NCBI GenBank assembly: GCA_036504035.1 | Contig: DASXVV010000009.1 | Location: forward strand, 513,751 to 577,750 | Source: Candidatus Deferrimicrobiaceae bacterium | GTDB taxonomy: Bacteria > Desulfobacterota > Deferrimicrobia > Deferrimicrobiales > Deferrimicrobiaceae | Direction of reading: 5' to 3' | Length of the DNA stretch: 64,000 bases | In this document: positions 1-11,367 of the stretch, one piece after another | How the letters are laid out: every line of letters starts with the position of its first letter | How positions within the stretch are numbered: position 1 is the stretch's first letter | Position numbers and translations under genes: made by a program | Notes under the pieces: generated by a model | The model's database searches: none | The model's input: only the letters and a program-made list of their open reading frames with translations | What the model was told of the DNA's origin: nothing

Positions 1-436
1 CGCCCTCGTTCTCTTCGTCGTCCTCGCACCCGCAGCCGCAGCCGTCGTCTTCCAGCGGAATCGACGAGAAATGGCCCCCGACGATCCGGGGAGCGCCCGT
101 AAGCGTCACCCAAATCGTGGCGCGGATGGTCAGCGTGCCGTACCCTTCCTCTTCTTCCTCGCCGGGACGCGCCTTGAGCTGCTGGTACCCGTGGATGACG
201 GCGCAATCGCCGAACGTGTCGCACCGGAGCATGTCGAACGACATCTCGCCGGTGGAATCGGTGACGGACTCGAGCATCGCGTTATAGGTCTCGCCGTTCA
301 GGAGGTCGCCCGAAAAATCCTCGAAGATCGCGAACCGGGGGTCGTCGGTCGCCAGGAACCTGCGCATCGCCTCGGGGCTGCGTTCGTTGTAGGCACGGGA
401 ATAGCCGTTCAGGAACTCGGTCGGATCAAACGCCAT
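1..436 (-). CDS. NTF2-like (SnoaL/DUF4440-type) protein, 3' end outside window
   Basis: The reading frame on the minus strand opens with ATG at 436 behind a good ribosome site (AAGGAG seven bases upstream) and runs off the left edge after about 145 codons. The N-terminus (MAFDPTEFLNGYSRAYNE) and the layout of an opening helix followed by strands about loss or gain of function in short cone-like repeats resemble the SnoaL/NTF2-like fold. The visible C-terminal part is acidic and Cys-rich (DDGCGCGCEDDEE), which might bind metal. No catalytic role can be assigned. The family call rests on overall pattern only. It is probably a single gene: the next gene on the same strand (pgpA) ends 51 bases upstream of its start. 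Confidence 0.6.
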   Translation of the reverse strand, partial: MAFDPTEFLNGYSRAYNERSPEAMRRFLATDDPRFAIFEDFSGDLLNGETYNAMLESVTDSTGEMSFDMLRCDTFGDCAVIHGYQQLKARPGEEEEEGYGTLTIRATIWVTLTGAPRIVGGHFSSIPLEDDGCGCGCEDDEENEG

Positions 437-487
437 CGGTTCATTTCTCCTTTTTGTTGCGCATCGTGTGCGGAATTAATCCTCTCA

Positions 488-1054
488 TTATACAGGACCG
501 GGGAGCCAGGCGGCCAGCGAACCGGCATGGGCTGCGATCAGCCGAAGCAGGTAGAGCCCCGCGGCGGCCATCACGGCCGCGGCGAGATCGTCGAGCAGGA
601 TCCCCCACGGACCCTTCATCCCGCGGTCGATCCAGCCGACGGGCGGCGGCTTGACGGCGTCGAACACGCGGAACAGGAGAAACCCCCACGCGGCAGCCGG
701 AAGCAGCCCCGCCGGGGGGACAAACAGGAGGATCGTGAGCAGGTAACCGGCGACCTCGTCGAGCACGAAATGCCGCGGGTCGTCTGAACGCCAATAGGCG
801 ATCGCCCACGGTGCGAGGCGGAGCGAGGCGATGCAAGCCAGGAGGAAGCAGGCGAGGAGAAGAGGCCGGACCAGCGTCGGAGGCGCGAGAAAGGCGATCG
901 ACAGGTGGATCAGCACCCCGGGCAGCGTGCCGAAGGTGCCGGGCGCCCGCGGGGAGAGCCCCGTCCAGAGGCCGGTCGAGAGGGCCAGCCGGAAGCGATC
1001 GCCGGCCGCCGGTGCCGCTCCATGCCGTTCGTTCGCTTGCAGGCGGGAAGACAT
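488..1054 (-). CDS. pgpA: Phosphatidylglycerophosphatase A
   Basis: Membrane phosphatase that removes the phosphate from phosphatidylglycerophosphate to give phosphatidylglycerol. The 188-residue product carries the family signatures in order: the SPRAPGTFGTLPG motif near residues 34-46, then the metal-binding LDEVAGY segment, then the FRVFDAVKPPPVGWIDR segment and the KGPWGILLDDLAAA acidic motif. Three to four hydrophobic segments lie between them. Length is slightly above the usual 160-170 because of a short N-terminal extension. ATG 1054 is the only ATG before the conserved core and has no clear ribosome site. The gene stands between unrelated genes. Confidence 0.93.
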   Translation of the reverse strand: MSSRLQANERHGAAPAAGDRFRLALSTGLWTGLSPRAPGTFGTLPGVLIHLSIAFLAPPTLVRPLLLACFLLACIASLRLAPWAIAYWRSDDPRHFVLDEVAGYLLTILLFVPPAGLLPAAAWGFLLFRVFDAVKPPPVGWIDRGMKGPWGILLDDLAAAVMAAAGLYLLRLIAAHAGSLAAWLPGPV

Positions 1055-1081
1055 CCGATATTTATACAACAGCGACCGCGA

Positions 1082-1573
1082 TCAGTGGGTGAACGATAGC
1101 CCCACGAGGAACGGCTCGTTCTCCGAGACCTGGCCGCTTTCGGAGAGGATCGTGGGCCGCTTGCCGAAGACCGAGTCGCGAAGCGTGCGGACCACCCGGG
1201 CCACACCCTCGGCCTGCGGCTGCTCGCGGTCTTTTCGGGAGAAGGCGTGGCGCAATTCCCCGACCACCCCCAGCAGCCCGACGAGCGAAAATCCCTCCTT
1301 GTCGGTCACCTGCGCTGCGGGCACGCGCCTGTCGAGCGAGACGGCGGGACCCGCGGACGATGTGCGGGCGACGGTCGGGCGCATCGCGAGGAGGTCGGCC
1401 GCCTCGGGCATCGGCCGGATCGCCGCTTCGGCCTGCGCCGGCAGTCGATATTCCGGATTGATTCGGACCGGACCGCGTTCCTGCCCTTCCCCCGCCAGGC
1501 AGGAAGAAGCCGCCGGCACGCCAGTGATCAGCACCAGGACCAGGATCGTCGCCCATCGCCCGAAATCGTTCAT
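1082..1573 (-). CDS. Hypothetical exported protein
   Basis: A 163-residue product that I do not recognise. It starts with a typical export signal: a short charged start (MNDFGRW), a hydrophobic stretch to about residue 20, then AASSCLAG, which could be a signal peptidase I site or a poor lipobox. The rest is Pro/Arg-rich with no clear domain. The end motif FLVGLSFTH looks like a final beta-strand ending in an aromatic region, but there are too few strands for a barrel. A purine-rich ribosome site (AAAGGAAC) precedes ATG 1573. A longer frame in another phase overlaps this one. The signal peptide is the reason for preferring this frame. Confidence 0.6.
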   Translation of the reverse strand: MNDFGRWATILVLVLITGVPAASSCLAGEGQERGPVRINPEYRLPAQAEAAIRPMPEAADLLAMRPTVARTSSAGPAVSLDRRVPAAQVTDKEGFSLVGLLGVVGELRHAFSRKDREQPQAEGVARVVRTLRDSVFGKRPTILSESGQVSENEPFLVGLSFTH

Positions 1574-1640
1574 CGCCCGTTCCTTTCCCCGCGTCTCCCG
1601 GCGTGGACCGGTTTTTCACGCGAAGACTGATACAATCGGC

Positions 1641-1675
1641 ATGCCATAACGATATCCGCCTGATATCACTGGCAT
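1641..1675. promoter_or_regulatory. 35-bp dyad, possible operator
   Basis: In the 183-base gap between the exported orphan (start 1573) and the ABC permease (end 1757) lies a two-tiered inverted repeat: ATGCCA (1641-1646) pairs with TGGCAT (1670-1675), and inside it GATATC (1651-1656) is repeated as GATATC after CGCCT. The symmetry is centred near 1658, about 85 bases upstream of the orphan's start, which suits an operator. The inner GATATC copies are themselves palindromes. Transcriptional terminator function is less likely because no T-run follows on either strand. Confidence 0.4.
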
Positions 1676-1756
1676 ACGTTCGAATATACTCCCGGCGGAA
1701 CGCGGTGGGAAATCACCATTTCTTCCGCATCGGGCATCTCCGTTACATTCCTTGGA

Positions 1757-2788
1757 TCAAGCCCACCGGAACAGCTTCAGCGCCAGGAGGAAGGAGCCGA
1801 GGCTCCAGGCGCCGAGCACCAGCAATTGCGGCGAGAGCGTCGCAAGCGTCGCCCCATCCGTCATGACGGCCCGGAGGGCGTCGACCAGCGCCGTCAGCGG
1901 CATGGCGCGCAGCAGCGGCTGGACGGAATCCGGAAAGCGGGACGTGGAGAAAAAGACGCCCGAGAGGACGAACGACGGCATCGTGACGAGGTTGATGAGC
2001 CCCATGACCACGCTGTTGGTTTGCGCCCGGGAGGCGATCAGGGTGCCGATGCCCGCGAAAGCGAGGGCGCCCGAGAAGGAGACCGCCGCCAGGGCGGCCA
2101 CCGATCCGGCCGTCGATACGCCGAACATCCAACCGGCCAGCAGGAGCAGCGGGACCGTTTCCACCGGGACGAAGGCCAGGCGGGAAAGGATCTGGGCAAG
2201 CAGGAAGTCGCTTTTCCGCATCGGCGTCGTCAACTGCAGCTTGAGCAGCTTGCGGATGCGCATCTCGACGATGACCCAGCCGATGCCCCATACGCCCCCG
2301 CCCATCAGGTTCATGCCCAGGAGCCCCGGAATGAGGAAATCGATGTAGCGCGAGCCGCGCTCGGTCATCGGCCGGTCCGATGCCGCCACAGGATCGCGGC
2401 GGCCCGCCGCGCGCTGAAGCGCGCCGTCGACGACGCTGCGCGCCAGGGCGCTTTCGGGCCGCGTCGGGTCGAACCGGTAAACGACCGGGTTCCCCGGGAG
2501 GACGGCGACCGCCGCGCTTCCCGATCGAAGCCGCCGCCCGGCCTCGCCCTCCGGAAGCAGCGTCGCCCGCACGCCCCGGTCGGCGGAAAGCGCCGAAAGG
2601 ATGCGTTCCGCGCCTGCACCTTGAACGATGGCAACCCGGACCGGTTCGGCGCCGTTGCTCCCCCGGAAGGCAACCCCGAGCGCGACCGCGAGCAGCGCCG
2701 GGAACACGAATGTCCAGAAGATGCCTTCGGGCTGGCGGAGGCTCTCGCGCCAGCGGGCCAGCACCATGTTGCCCAGTGCGCTACGCAT
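1757..2788 (-). CDS. ABC-2 type transporter permease
   Basis: Inner-membrane permease of an ABC exporter, 343 residues. An N-terminal membrane segment (residues ~22-42) is followed by a ~130-residue periplasmic region and then five hydrophobic segments from about residue 150 on, which is the ABC-2 layout (as in DrrB/YhhJ-like permeases). Its start overlaps the stop of the ATPase gene by eight bases, so the two are translationally coupled and should form one transporter. The substrate is not readable from the sequence; family members export drugs, lipids or polysaccharide precursors, or are linked to Na+ efflux (NatB). Confidence 0.88.
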   Translation of the reverse strand: MRSALGNMVLARWRESLRQPEGIFWTFVFPALLAVALGVAFRGSNGAEPVRVAIVQGAGAERILSALSADRGVRATLLPEGEAGRRLRSGSAAVAVLPGNPVVYRFDPTRPESALARSVVDGALQRAAGRRDPVAASDRPMTERGSRYIDFLIPGLLGMNLMGGGVWGIGWVIVEMRIRKLLKLQLTTPMRKSDFLLAQILSRLAFVPVETVPLLLLAGWMFGVSTAGSVAALAAVSFSGALAFAGIGTLIASRAQTNSVVMGLINLVTMPSFVLSGVFFSTSRFPDSVQPLLRAMPLTALVDALRAVMTDGATLATLSPQLLVLGAWSLGSFLLALKLFRWA

Positions 2789-3713
2789 CCCGGAGCTCCC
2801 GACCGGTCAGCGACATGTAGACATCCTCGAGCGTCGCGCGACGGATCGTCAGATGCTCGACGGAAAAGCCGTCCGCCCGGGCAGCCTCGAACAGCCCGCC
2901 GGCCGTGGCGGACCCCGCCGACGAGGCGATTCGGATCAGCGCCCCGTTGCGCCGGACCGCGCGAACCGCGGGCAGCGACGCCAGGACGGCATCGTCCGGA
3001 GAGGCGCCCGACAGCTCGAACTCGACGACCTGCTCCCCACCAAGCGAAGCGATCAGCGCCGCGGGCGTCCCGAGGGCGATCACCTTCCCGTGGTCGACCA
3101 CGGCTACCCGGTCGCAGAGCCGCTCGGCTTCCTCCATATAATGCGTGGAGACCAGGATCGCCCGCCCCCGGTCGCGGTGGGCAAGCACCAGGTCGCCGAT
3201 CATCAGACGCGCCTGCGGGTCGAGTCCCGTGGTCGGCTCGTCGAGCACCAGAAGCTCCGGGTCGCCGGCGAGCGCACAGGCGAGCGCCAGCCGCTGCCGC
3301 TGCCCGCCGGAAAGACGGCTGGTCCAGGCCCCCGATTTTTCGGTGAGACCGACGCGTTCGATGAGCACCGCCGGATCGGGCCCTTTCGGGTAGAAGCTGC
3401 GGAACTGCACGACCACCTCCCGGACGGTCAGCCGCTCCGGGAAACGCGCCTCCTGGAGGGCGACGCCCATCTTTTCCCGGATGTCGCGGCCGTTCCGGCT
3501 CCACGACTTTCCGAAGACGCGCACCTCGCCGGTAGTCGGCGTGATCAGCCCGGCGATCGTCTCGATCGTGGTGGTCTTCCCGGCGCCGTTGGGCCCCAGC
3601 ATCCCGAAGCATTCTCCCGCCGCAACCGACAGATCGAGACCGTCGACCGCCACGACGCGGCCGTACCGCTTGACGAGCCCGCGAACCTCGACGACCGAAT
3701 CCATATCCCCCAC
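2781..3713 (-). CDS. ABC transporter ATP-binding protein
   Basis: Cytoplasmic ATPase of the exporter, 310 residues. Visible motifs are the Walker A loop GPNGAGKTTT (~residues 39-48), a Q-loop (VALQEARF), the signature LSGGQRQRL, Walker B LLVLDEPTTGLDP and the switch His in STHYMEEAE. The last ~90 residues form the C-terminal extension usual in CcmA/DrrA-type exporters (DUF4162-like, ending in TLEDVYMSLTGRELRDA). It precedes and overlaps the permease gene. A hairpin followed by a T-run (on this strand) sits in the leader about 25 bases upstream of the start and might attenuate the operon. Confidence 0.92.
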   Translation of the reverse strand: MGDMDSVVEVRGLVKRYGRVVAVDGLDLSVAAGECFGMLGPNGAGKTTTIETIAGLITPTTGEVRVFGKSWSRNGRDIREKMGVALQEARFPERLTVREVVVQFRSFYPKGPDPAVLIERVGLTEKSGAWTSRLSGGQRQRLALACALAGDPELLVLDEPTTGLDPQARLMIGDLVLAHRDRGRAILVSTHYMEEAERLCDRVAVVDHGKVIALGTPAALIASLGGEQVVEFELSGASPDDAVLASLPAVRAVRRNGALIRIASSAGSATAGGLFEAARADGFSVEHLTIRRATLEDVYMSLTGRELRDA

Positions 3714-3737
3714 CGCGATCCCTTCACCTCCCGCGAC

Positions 3738-3774
3738 AAAAACGAGGGACGGCTCGCGAAAGCCCGTCCCTCGT
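3738..3774 (-). terminator. Hairpin with T-run upstream of the ABC operon
   Basis: An 11-bp perfect stem (ACGAGGGACGG with CCGTCCCTCGT) encloses a ten-base loop. On the minus strand it is followed by TTTTTGTC, so it reads as an intrinsic terminator for leftward transcription. No gene ends just upstream of it on that strand: the next feature is the divergent kinase at 3932. It therefore may act as a leader attenuator of the ABC operon or be the remnant of a lost gene's terminator. Confidence 0.6.
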
Positions 3775-3931
3775 GCATTTTACTCCGACTTGGCCGCGGT
3801 TGGGTCAGAAGGCGTCCATCGATCCGTCTTCGAAGGGAAGGGCCGGTTTTCCAGCATATTAAAGTATTGGCCTCCGGAATCCGATTAGAGACAAGGGTTT
3901 TTGGATCGCACCCAAAAGACGCATATAACAC

Positions 3932-5746
3932 ATGACGCACAAACGATATTCCGTAGATCTTCGAGCCAGGCTGCTCGCCTGGCCGATCCGCATCCAGTTT
4001 CTCCTCCTGTTCTCGTTGCTGGGGCTCCCGACGGTCGGCATCATCATCTATTCGGGCCTGGTCCAGCGACACGAAGCCATCCATTCTGCGGCCGACGGGT
4101 GCGGGAACCTGGCCGCGAACATCGCCTTCCAGCAGGAAAGCCTCGTTCTCGGCGCCCAGCAGCTGGCCAGCACCATGGCGCAGGACGATGACGTCCTGTC
4201 CAGGAAATCGAGCGAATCGCGACGGCTCCTCGCGGCGCTTCTCCTCCAGAACCCCCAGCTATCCGACATCGTGGTGACGGATCCGACCGGGGAAGCGTGG
4301 GCGACGGCGCCCGACTTCCATGGAACGATCTCTTACTCGGACCGGTCATTCTTCCGGAAAGCGATCCGGACCGGACTGTTTTCCTCGGGGGAATACGGCA
4401 TCGGGAAAGCCTCGAACAATCCCATGATCAATTTCGGCTACCCGCTCCACGACCGATACGGGAAACTGGCCGGCGTGATCGGGATCGGGATCGACCTGGG
4501 ATTCGCCGGCCGGATGTTCAACGCGGCGGACCTCCCGGGCGACGCCACCTATTGTGTCCAGGACCATCGGGGGGTCATCCTCGGCCGGGGACCCGCAGGA
4601 GAACTGTCCCGATCCCTGATCGGAAGGCATGATTATTCTCCGGACCTGTTCGACAAGATGAAAGCCGGCCGGGAAAAGGGAGACTTCGTCGGCCGCGGGA
4701 ACGACGGGAAGATCCGGCAATACGCCTACCGGAAACTCAGCCTGCCGGGGGAGGCGGAGCCGTTCCTCTACATCCGTGTCGGCGTGCCGGTCTCCACGGT
4801 GACGGCCCAGGCAAACACCGCGATCCTCCGGAACCTCCTGTTGCTGCTGCCATTTCTCGTCATCGGAACTGCATCGGCGAGATGGATCGCCAATCGCGGG
4901 ATCGCAGACCGCATCGTCGCGCTGGAACGCGTCGCGAAGGCGCTGGCCAAGGGGGATGGGCCGCCTCAGGGCGACGTGCCCGCCGGCGGCGGCGAGATCG
5001 GAAGCCTGGCCCGCTCGATCGACGACATGGCGGCGGCGCTCGATTCGCGGGAGCGTTCGCTCCGGGAATCCGGCGAGCAGCTCCGGGATCTGCTGTCCCA
5101 TCGCAGCAAGATCGTCGAGGATGAGCGCCGGCGGATCGCCCGCTGCATCCACGACGACCTGGGGCAGCGGATGACCGTCCTGAGCCTTTCCCTTTACGAA
5201 ATGAAGATGTCCCTTCCTCAGGATGCGGCGTCGATTTCGACGCGGCTGCAGGAGATGGCAGACATCGTCAAGGGCACGCATGGATCCCTCCAGCGGATCA
5301 TCCGGGAATTGCGACCGCAGGTGCTCGACGACATGGGACTCATGCCGGCCATCGAATGGCTCGCCGGGAACTGCAGCAAAACATCCGGCATTTCCATCTC
5401 GGTCGACTTGCCCGATAACGTGGAAATCGACAACGACGTGGCGACGACCCTTTTCCGGATTTGCCAGGAGGGGTTGGCCAACGTGCTTCGCCATTCGGGA
5501 GCCACGCGCGCATGGATTCGCGTCCGGCGATCCCGGAACCGCCTGCTGCTGCGGGTGGCCGACAACGGCCGGGGGGTCTCCCCCGACTCGCCCGGCGGGC
5601 GCCAGGGATTCGGCCTGATGGGCATCAGGGAACGGGCTCTTCGTCTGGGCGGCCGTGCCGGGGTCCGGCCGAGACGCAGGGGGGGAACGGAACTGTTCGC
5701 ATGGGTCCAGCTGAAAATACAGGGGTCCGGGGAGGAGAATCGATGA
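3932..5746 (+). CDS. Cache-domain sensor histidine kinase, NarX/UhpB type (HisKA_3)
   Basis: Membrane sensor kinase, 604 residues. A first membrane segment (~21-43) is followed by a periplasmic Cache-type domain containing SDRSFFRKAIRTG and NFGYPLHDRYGKLAGVIGIGID, then a second membrane segment (~290-312), a HAMP-like linker and the HisKA_3 dimerisation helix, where the phosphorylated His lies in ERRRIARCIHDDLGQR. The ATPase domain shows the N-box (FRICQEGLANVLRHSGA), the G1 box (VADNGRG) and the G2 box (GFGLMGIRERA). The stop overlaps the ATG of the NarL-like regulator (ATGA), so the two form a two-component pair. The ligand is unknown; Cache domains of this type usually bind small organic acids or amino acids. 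No good ribosome site is visible before ATG 3932. Confidence 0.92.
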   Translation: MTHKRYSVDLRARLLAWPIRIQFLLLFSLLGLPTVGIIIYSGLVQRHEAIHSAADGCGNLAANIAFQQESLVLGAQQLASTMAQDDDVLSRKSSESRRLLAALLLQNPQLSDIVVTDPTGEAWATAPDFHGTISYSDRSFFRKAIRTGLFSSGEYGIGKASNNPMINFGYPLHDRYGKLAGVIGIGIDLGFAGRMFNAADLPGDATYCVQDHRGVILGRGPAGELSRSLIGRHDYSPDLFDKMKAGREKGDFVGRGNDGKIRQYAYRKLSLPGEAEPFLYIRVGVPVSTVTAQANTAILRNLLLLLPFLVIGTASARWIANRGIADRIVALERVAKALAKGDGPPQGDVPAGGGEIGSLARSIDDMAAALDSRERSLRESGEQLRDLLSHRSKIVEDERRRIARCIHDDLGQRMTVLSLSLYEMKMSLPQDAASISTRLQEMADIVKGTHGSLQRIIRELRPQVLDDMGLMPAIEWLAGNCSKTSGISISVDLPDNVEIDNDVATTLFRICQEGLANVLRHSGATRAWIRVRRSRNRLLLRVADNGRGVSPDSPGGRQGFGLMGIRERALRLGGRAGVRPRRRGGTELFAWVQLKIQGSGEENR

Positions 5747-6378
5747 TCCGGGTCGTACTGGTCGACGATCATCCCATTGTCCGCCATGGGTTGCAGGTGC
5801 TGCTGGCGGGAACCGGTGATATCACGGTGGTGGGCGAGGCGGGAGATGCCTCCGGGCTTCACCGCCTCGTGGAAGAGACTGCCTGCGACCTGCTGGTCCT
5901 CGACATCGGGCTGCCGGGAAAAAGCGGCATGGAAGTGATCGGAGACCTCAGGCGCGCCTTCCCGAAGGTCGGGGTGGTGGTCCTCTCCATGCACAGCGAC
6001 GTCTATTATGCCGTCCGTGCATTGAAGGCCGGCGCCGGGGGCTACCTGACCAAGGTAACCCCGCCCGCGGAAGTGATCGAGGCGATCCGGAAAGTGGCCG
6101 CCGGCAGGCGCCACATGTGCGCGGACCTCGCCGGGCAGATCGCCGACCTGCTGGCGGGCGATCTCGAGACGCCCCCGCACGAGCGGCTGTCGGACCGGGA
6201 GTTCGAGATTCTCCAGATGATCGCGGCCGGACGGAAGCCGCAGGAGATATCCGATGCGCTCCGGGTCGGCGTCGGAACCGTCGGCACCTACCGGACGAGA
6301 ATCCTCCACAAGATGAACATGACCTCCAACTCGGAACTGACTCGTTACGTCACGGAAAAAGGGCTTTTCGTCGATTAG
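5743..6378 (+). CDS. NarL/FixJ-family response regulator
   Basis: DNA-binding partner of the preceding kinase, 211 residues. The receiver domain has the acidic pair in VVLVDDHP, the phosphorylated Asp in LLVLDIGLPG, the Thr/Ser switch (VVLSMHS) and the conserved Lys (GYLTKVTPPAEV). The C-terminal LuxR-type helix-turn-helix runs from LSDREFEILQMIAAGR to ISDALRVGVGTVGTYRTRILHKM. I chose ATG 5743, which overlaps the kinase stop and directly precedes the receiver's first strand; the upstream extension of the frame is part of the kinase gene in another phase. About 195 bases without a gene follow, before the chemoreceptor. Confidence 0.93.
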   Translation: MIRVVLVDDHPIVRHGLQVLLAGTGDITVVGEAGDASGLHRLVEETACDLLVLDIGLPGKSGMEVIGDLRRAFPKVGVVVLSMHSDVYYAVRALKAGAGGYLTKVTPPAEVIEAIRKVAAGRRHMCADLAGQIADLLAGDLETPPHERLSDREFEILQMIAAGRKPQEISDALRVGVGTVGTYRTRILHKMNMTSNSELTRYVTEKGLFVD

Positions 6379-6573
6379 GGGACCGGCTGGCCGCCCACCG
6401 ATCCGTATCTGTTTCCAATACGGTCTCGTACCCGATTATCGTCATCCCCCGCATAATCCGGCACCCGAATATCTCTGTTTCCGATCTGCTTTCAGGATTT
6501 CCCGATACCGAAAGGTACCTGAGGAGCCTACAGGCACTCGGCTCCAATACCCATTGTTCGGGGAGGATAGACC

Positions 6574-8187
6574 ATGCTGGAACGGATGTCGCTGGGCAAG
6601 AAGCTGACAGGGGGATTCCTGATCGTCGCGCTGATCTGCGGCATCGTGGGTTTCGTCGGATACGTCAACATCAACAAGATCATGGCCGCCGACGACCGCC
6701 TGTACACCAAGTTTACCGAGCCGCTGGAGCAGATCGGGAGCATATCCACCAACTTCCACCGGATGCGGTCGAACGTCTACGAGCTGCTGGCGGCGAAGGA
6801 TTCCGCCAAGCAGGAGAAGCTGGTCGGTATGATCCGGGACCGCCAGAAGGAAATCCAGCAGGACATCGATCCGTTCGAAGGCTCGCTCATGACCGACGGC
6901 GGCCGGGAATCGTTCCGGAAATTCCGGACCAGCTACGGGACCTACCTAACCGTGCTCGACAAGTTCATCGACCTCGTGAAGGCCGGAAAGCCGGGCGAGG
7001 CCGAGGCGCTGATCGTCAGCGACCTGGGGAGGCTTCGCCAGGAGACGCAGACGCAGATCGAGGAACTCGTCCGGCTGAAGGTCGAAAACGCGAAGAAGAT
7101 CGCAGATGAAAATCACAACACCGGCACGGCCGCGGGGCGCTTCATGCTCGGCCTGGTGCTCGGCTGCATCGGCCTGTCGCTGGGGCTCGGCCTTTTCCTC
7201 TCCCGTACGATTTCCAGGTCGCTGAACGATTCGGTCAACGCGCTTTCCGAAGGCGCCTCCCAGGTGACTTCCGCCGCGGGGATGCTCTCCTCCTCCTCCC
7301 AGGCACTTGCCGAAGGGTCATCCGAACAAGCCGCCTCGCTCGAGGAAACGGCTTCCGCAATGGAAGAGATGTCGGCGATGACGACCCGGAATAGCGAAAG
7401 CGCCGGGGAGGCCAAATCGCTTTCCGACAGCGCCGGGGTTTCCGTGCGGAAGGCGAACGACTCGATGGGAAAGCTGGTCGGGCAGATGGCCGAGATCTCC
7501 TCCACGAGCGAGGAGATCGGCAAGATCATCAAGACGATCGACGAGATCGCCTTCCAGACGAACCTCCTGGCGCTGAACGCCGCCGTCGAGGCGGCACGGG
7601 CGGGAGAGGCCGGAGCCGGCTTCGCCGTCGTGGCCGACGAGGTGCGCAACCTGGCCCAGCGCGCGGCGGGCGCGGCCAAGAACACCTCCGAGCTGATCGA
7701 GGGCGCGATCCGTCGGATCAAGGACGGCACCGATCTCGTGCAGAAAACCAATGCCGACTTCCTCGAAGTGACGGTCACGGTCACGAAGGTGACCGACCTC
7801 GTGGCGGAAGTCTCGGCAGCATCGCTGGAACAGTCCCGCGGGATCTCGGAAGTCAGCACGGCCGTTTCGCAGATGGACAAGGTGACGCAGCAGAACGCGG
7901 GAAGCGCGGAGGAAATCGCCAGCGCCGCCGAAGAGATGAACTCCCAGTCCATGTCGCTCCAGGGGATCGTCGAATCGCTCCGGGCCTTGTCGGAGGGTGA
8001 AGGGAACGGGATTGCAAGGCGGCCGGCGACAGCCTGGTCGACCCGTCCCGCAGGCAAGATGGCGGGTCGGAAGTCCCCCACGGCGCTGTCGTCCGGTTCG
8101 GGCGCCGTCCGCGGGTCGACCGGCAGGAGCATCCGTAATCCGGAGGAAGTGATCCCGCTGGACGCCGCCGAGATGGGGCAGTTCTGA
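6574..8187 (+). CDS. Methyl-accepting chemotaxis protein, four-helix-bundle sensor
   Basis: Chemoreceptor of 537 residues. A first membrane segment (~10-30) is followed by a ~155-residue periplasmic four-helix-bundle domain rich in charged helices ([14 protein letters not shown]). A second membrane segment (~189-211) and a short HAMP-like linker lead into the long cytoplasmic coiled coil. The highly conserved hairpin tip reads [19 protein letters not shown] followed by [17 protein letters not shown]. The tail after residue ~470 is Arg/Ser/Gly-rich, with no CheR-docking pentapeptide. The stop overlaps the start of cheW (TGATG). The usual partners CheA, CheY, CheB and CheR are not in the window, so it must plug into an array encoded elsewhere. 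Confidence 0.94.
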   Translation: MLERMSLGKKLTGGFLIVALICGIVGFVGYVNINKIMAADDRLYTKFTEPLEQIGSISTNFHRMRSNVYELLAAKDSAKQEKLVGMIRDRQKEIQQDIDPFEGSLMTDGGRESFRKFRTSYGTYLTVLDKFIDLVKAGKPGEAEALIVSDLGRLRQETQTQIEELVRLKVENAKKIADENHNTGTAAGRFMLGLVLGCIGLSLGLGLFLSRTISRSLNDSVNALSEGASQVTSAAGMLSSSSQALAEGSSEQAASLEETASAMEEMSAMTTRNSESAGEAKSLSDSAGVSVRKANDSMGKLVGQMAEISSTSEEIGKIIKTIDEIAFQTNLLALNAAVEAARAGEAGAGFAVVADEVRNLAQRAAGAAKNTSELIEGAIRRIKDGTDLVQKTNADFLEVTVTVTKVTDLVAEVSAASLEQSRGISEVSTAVSQMDKVTQQNAGSAEEIASAAEEMNSQSMSLQGIVESLRALSEGEGNGIARRPATAWSTRPAGKMAGRKSPTALSSGSGAVRGSTGRSIRNPEEVIPLDAAEMGQF

Positions 8188-8651
8188 TGGAAACGGCCGC
8201 ATCCCGGCAAATCGGGCCCGGGCAACATAAATACTTAACGTTTCAGCTTGCCGGGGAGATCTTCGGGATCGACATCCGGATGATCCGGGAGATCATCGGG
8301 ATCATGGAGATCACGCCCGTTCCCGATTCGGATGCCTCGATCCGGGGCGTGATCAACCTGCGCGGCAAGATCATCCCGGTCGTGGATCTCCGGCTGAAAT
8401 TCGGCGTCGAGGCGGCGCCGTTCACAGAGCGCACCTGCATCGTCGTCGTCGACCTGCCCGATCAGACCGGTTTGCGGCAGGTCGGCACGATCGTGGACGC
8501 CGTGTCGGAAGTGAGCCAGATTCCCTCGTCCGACATCGAACCGCCGCCGGAAATCGGTTCAGGGTCCGTATCGGAACAGATCGTCGGCATGGCAAAACTG
8601 AAGGAGAAGGTGGTCATCCTGCTCGATATCGGGAACATCCTCGGAGGGTAG
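8187..8651 (+). CDS. cheW: Chemotaxis coupling protein CheW
   Basis: Scaffold protein that links chemoreceptors to the kinase CheA, 154 residues. The family pattern is clear: KYLTFQLAGEIFGIDIRMIREI, the conserved TPVPDSDASIRGVINLRGKIIPVVDLR, then ERTCIVVVD and the C-terminal VVILLDIGNIL. It overlaps the receptor gene by one base (TGATG), which makes it the dedicated coupler of that receptor. A run of lower GC at codons 12-16 (AACATAAATACTTAACG) stands out locally. Confidence 0.95.
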   Translation: METAASRQIGPGQHKYLTFQLAGEIFGIDIRMIREIIGIMEITPVPDSDASIRGVINLRGKIIPVVDLRLKFGVEAAPFTERTCIVVVDLPDQTGLRQVGTIVDAVSEVSQIPSSDIEPPPEIGSGSVSEQIVGMAKLKEKVVILLDIGNILGG

Positions 8652-8657
8652 CTGCGG

Positions 8658-11342
<2,685 letters not shown>

Positions 11343-11367
11343 TGCCGGTCCTCCCCGGATAGCGTGA

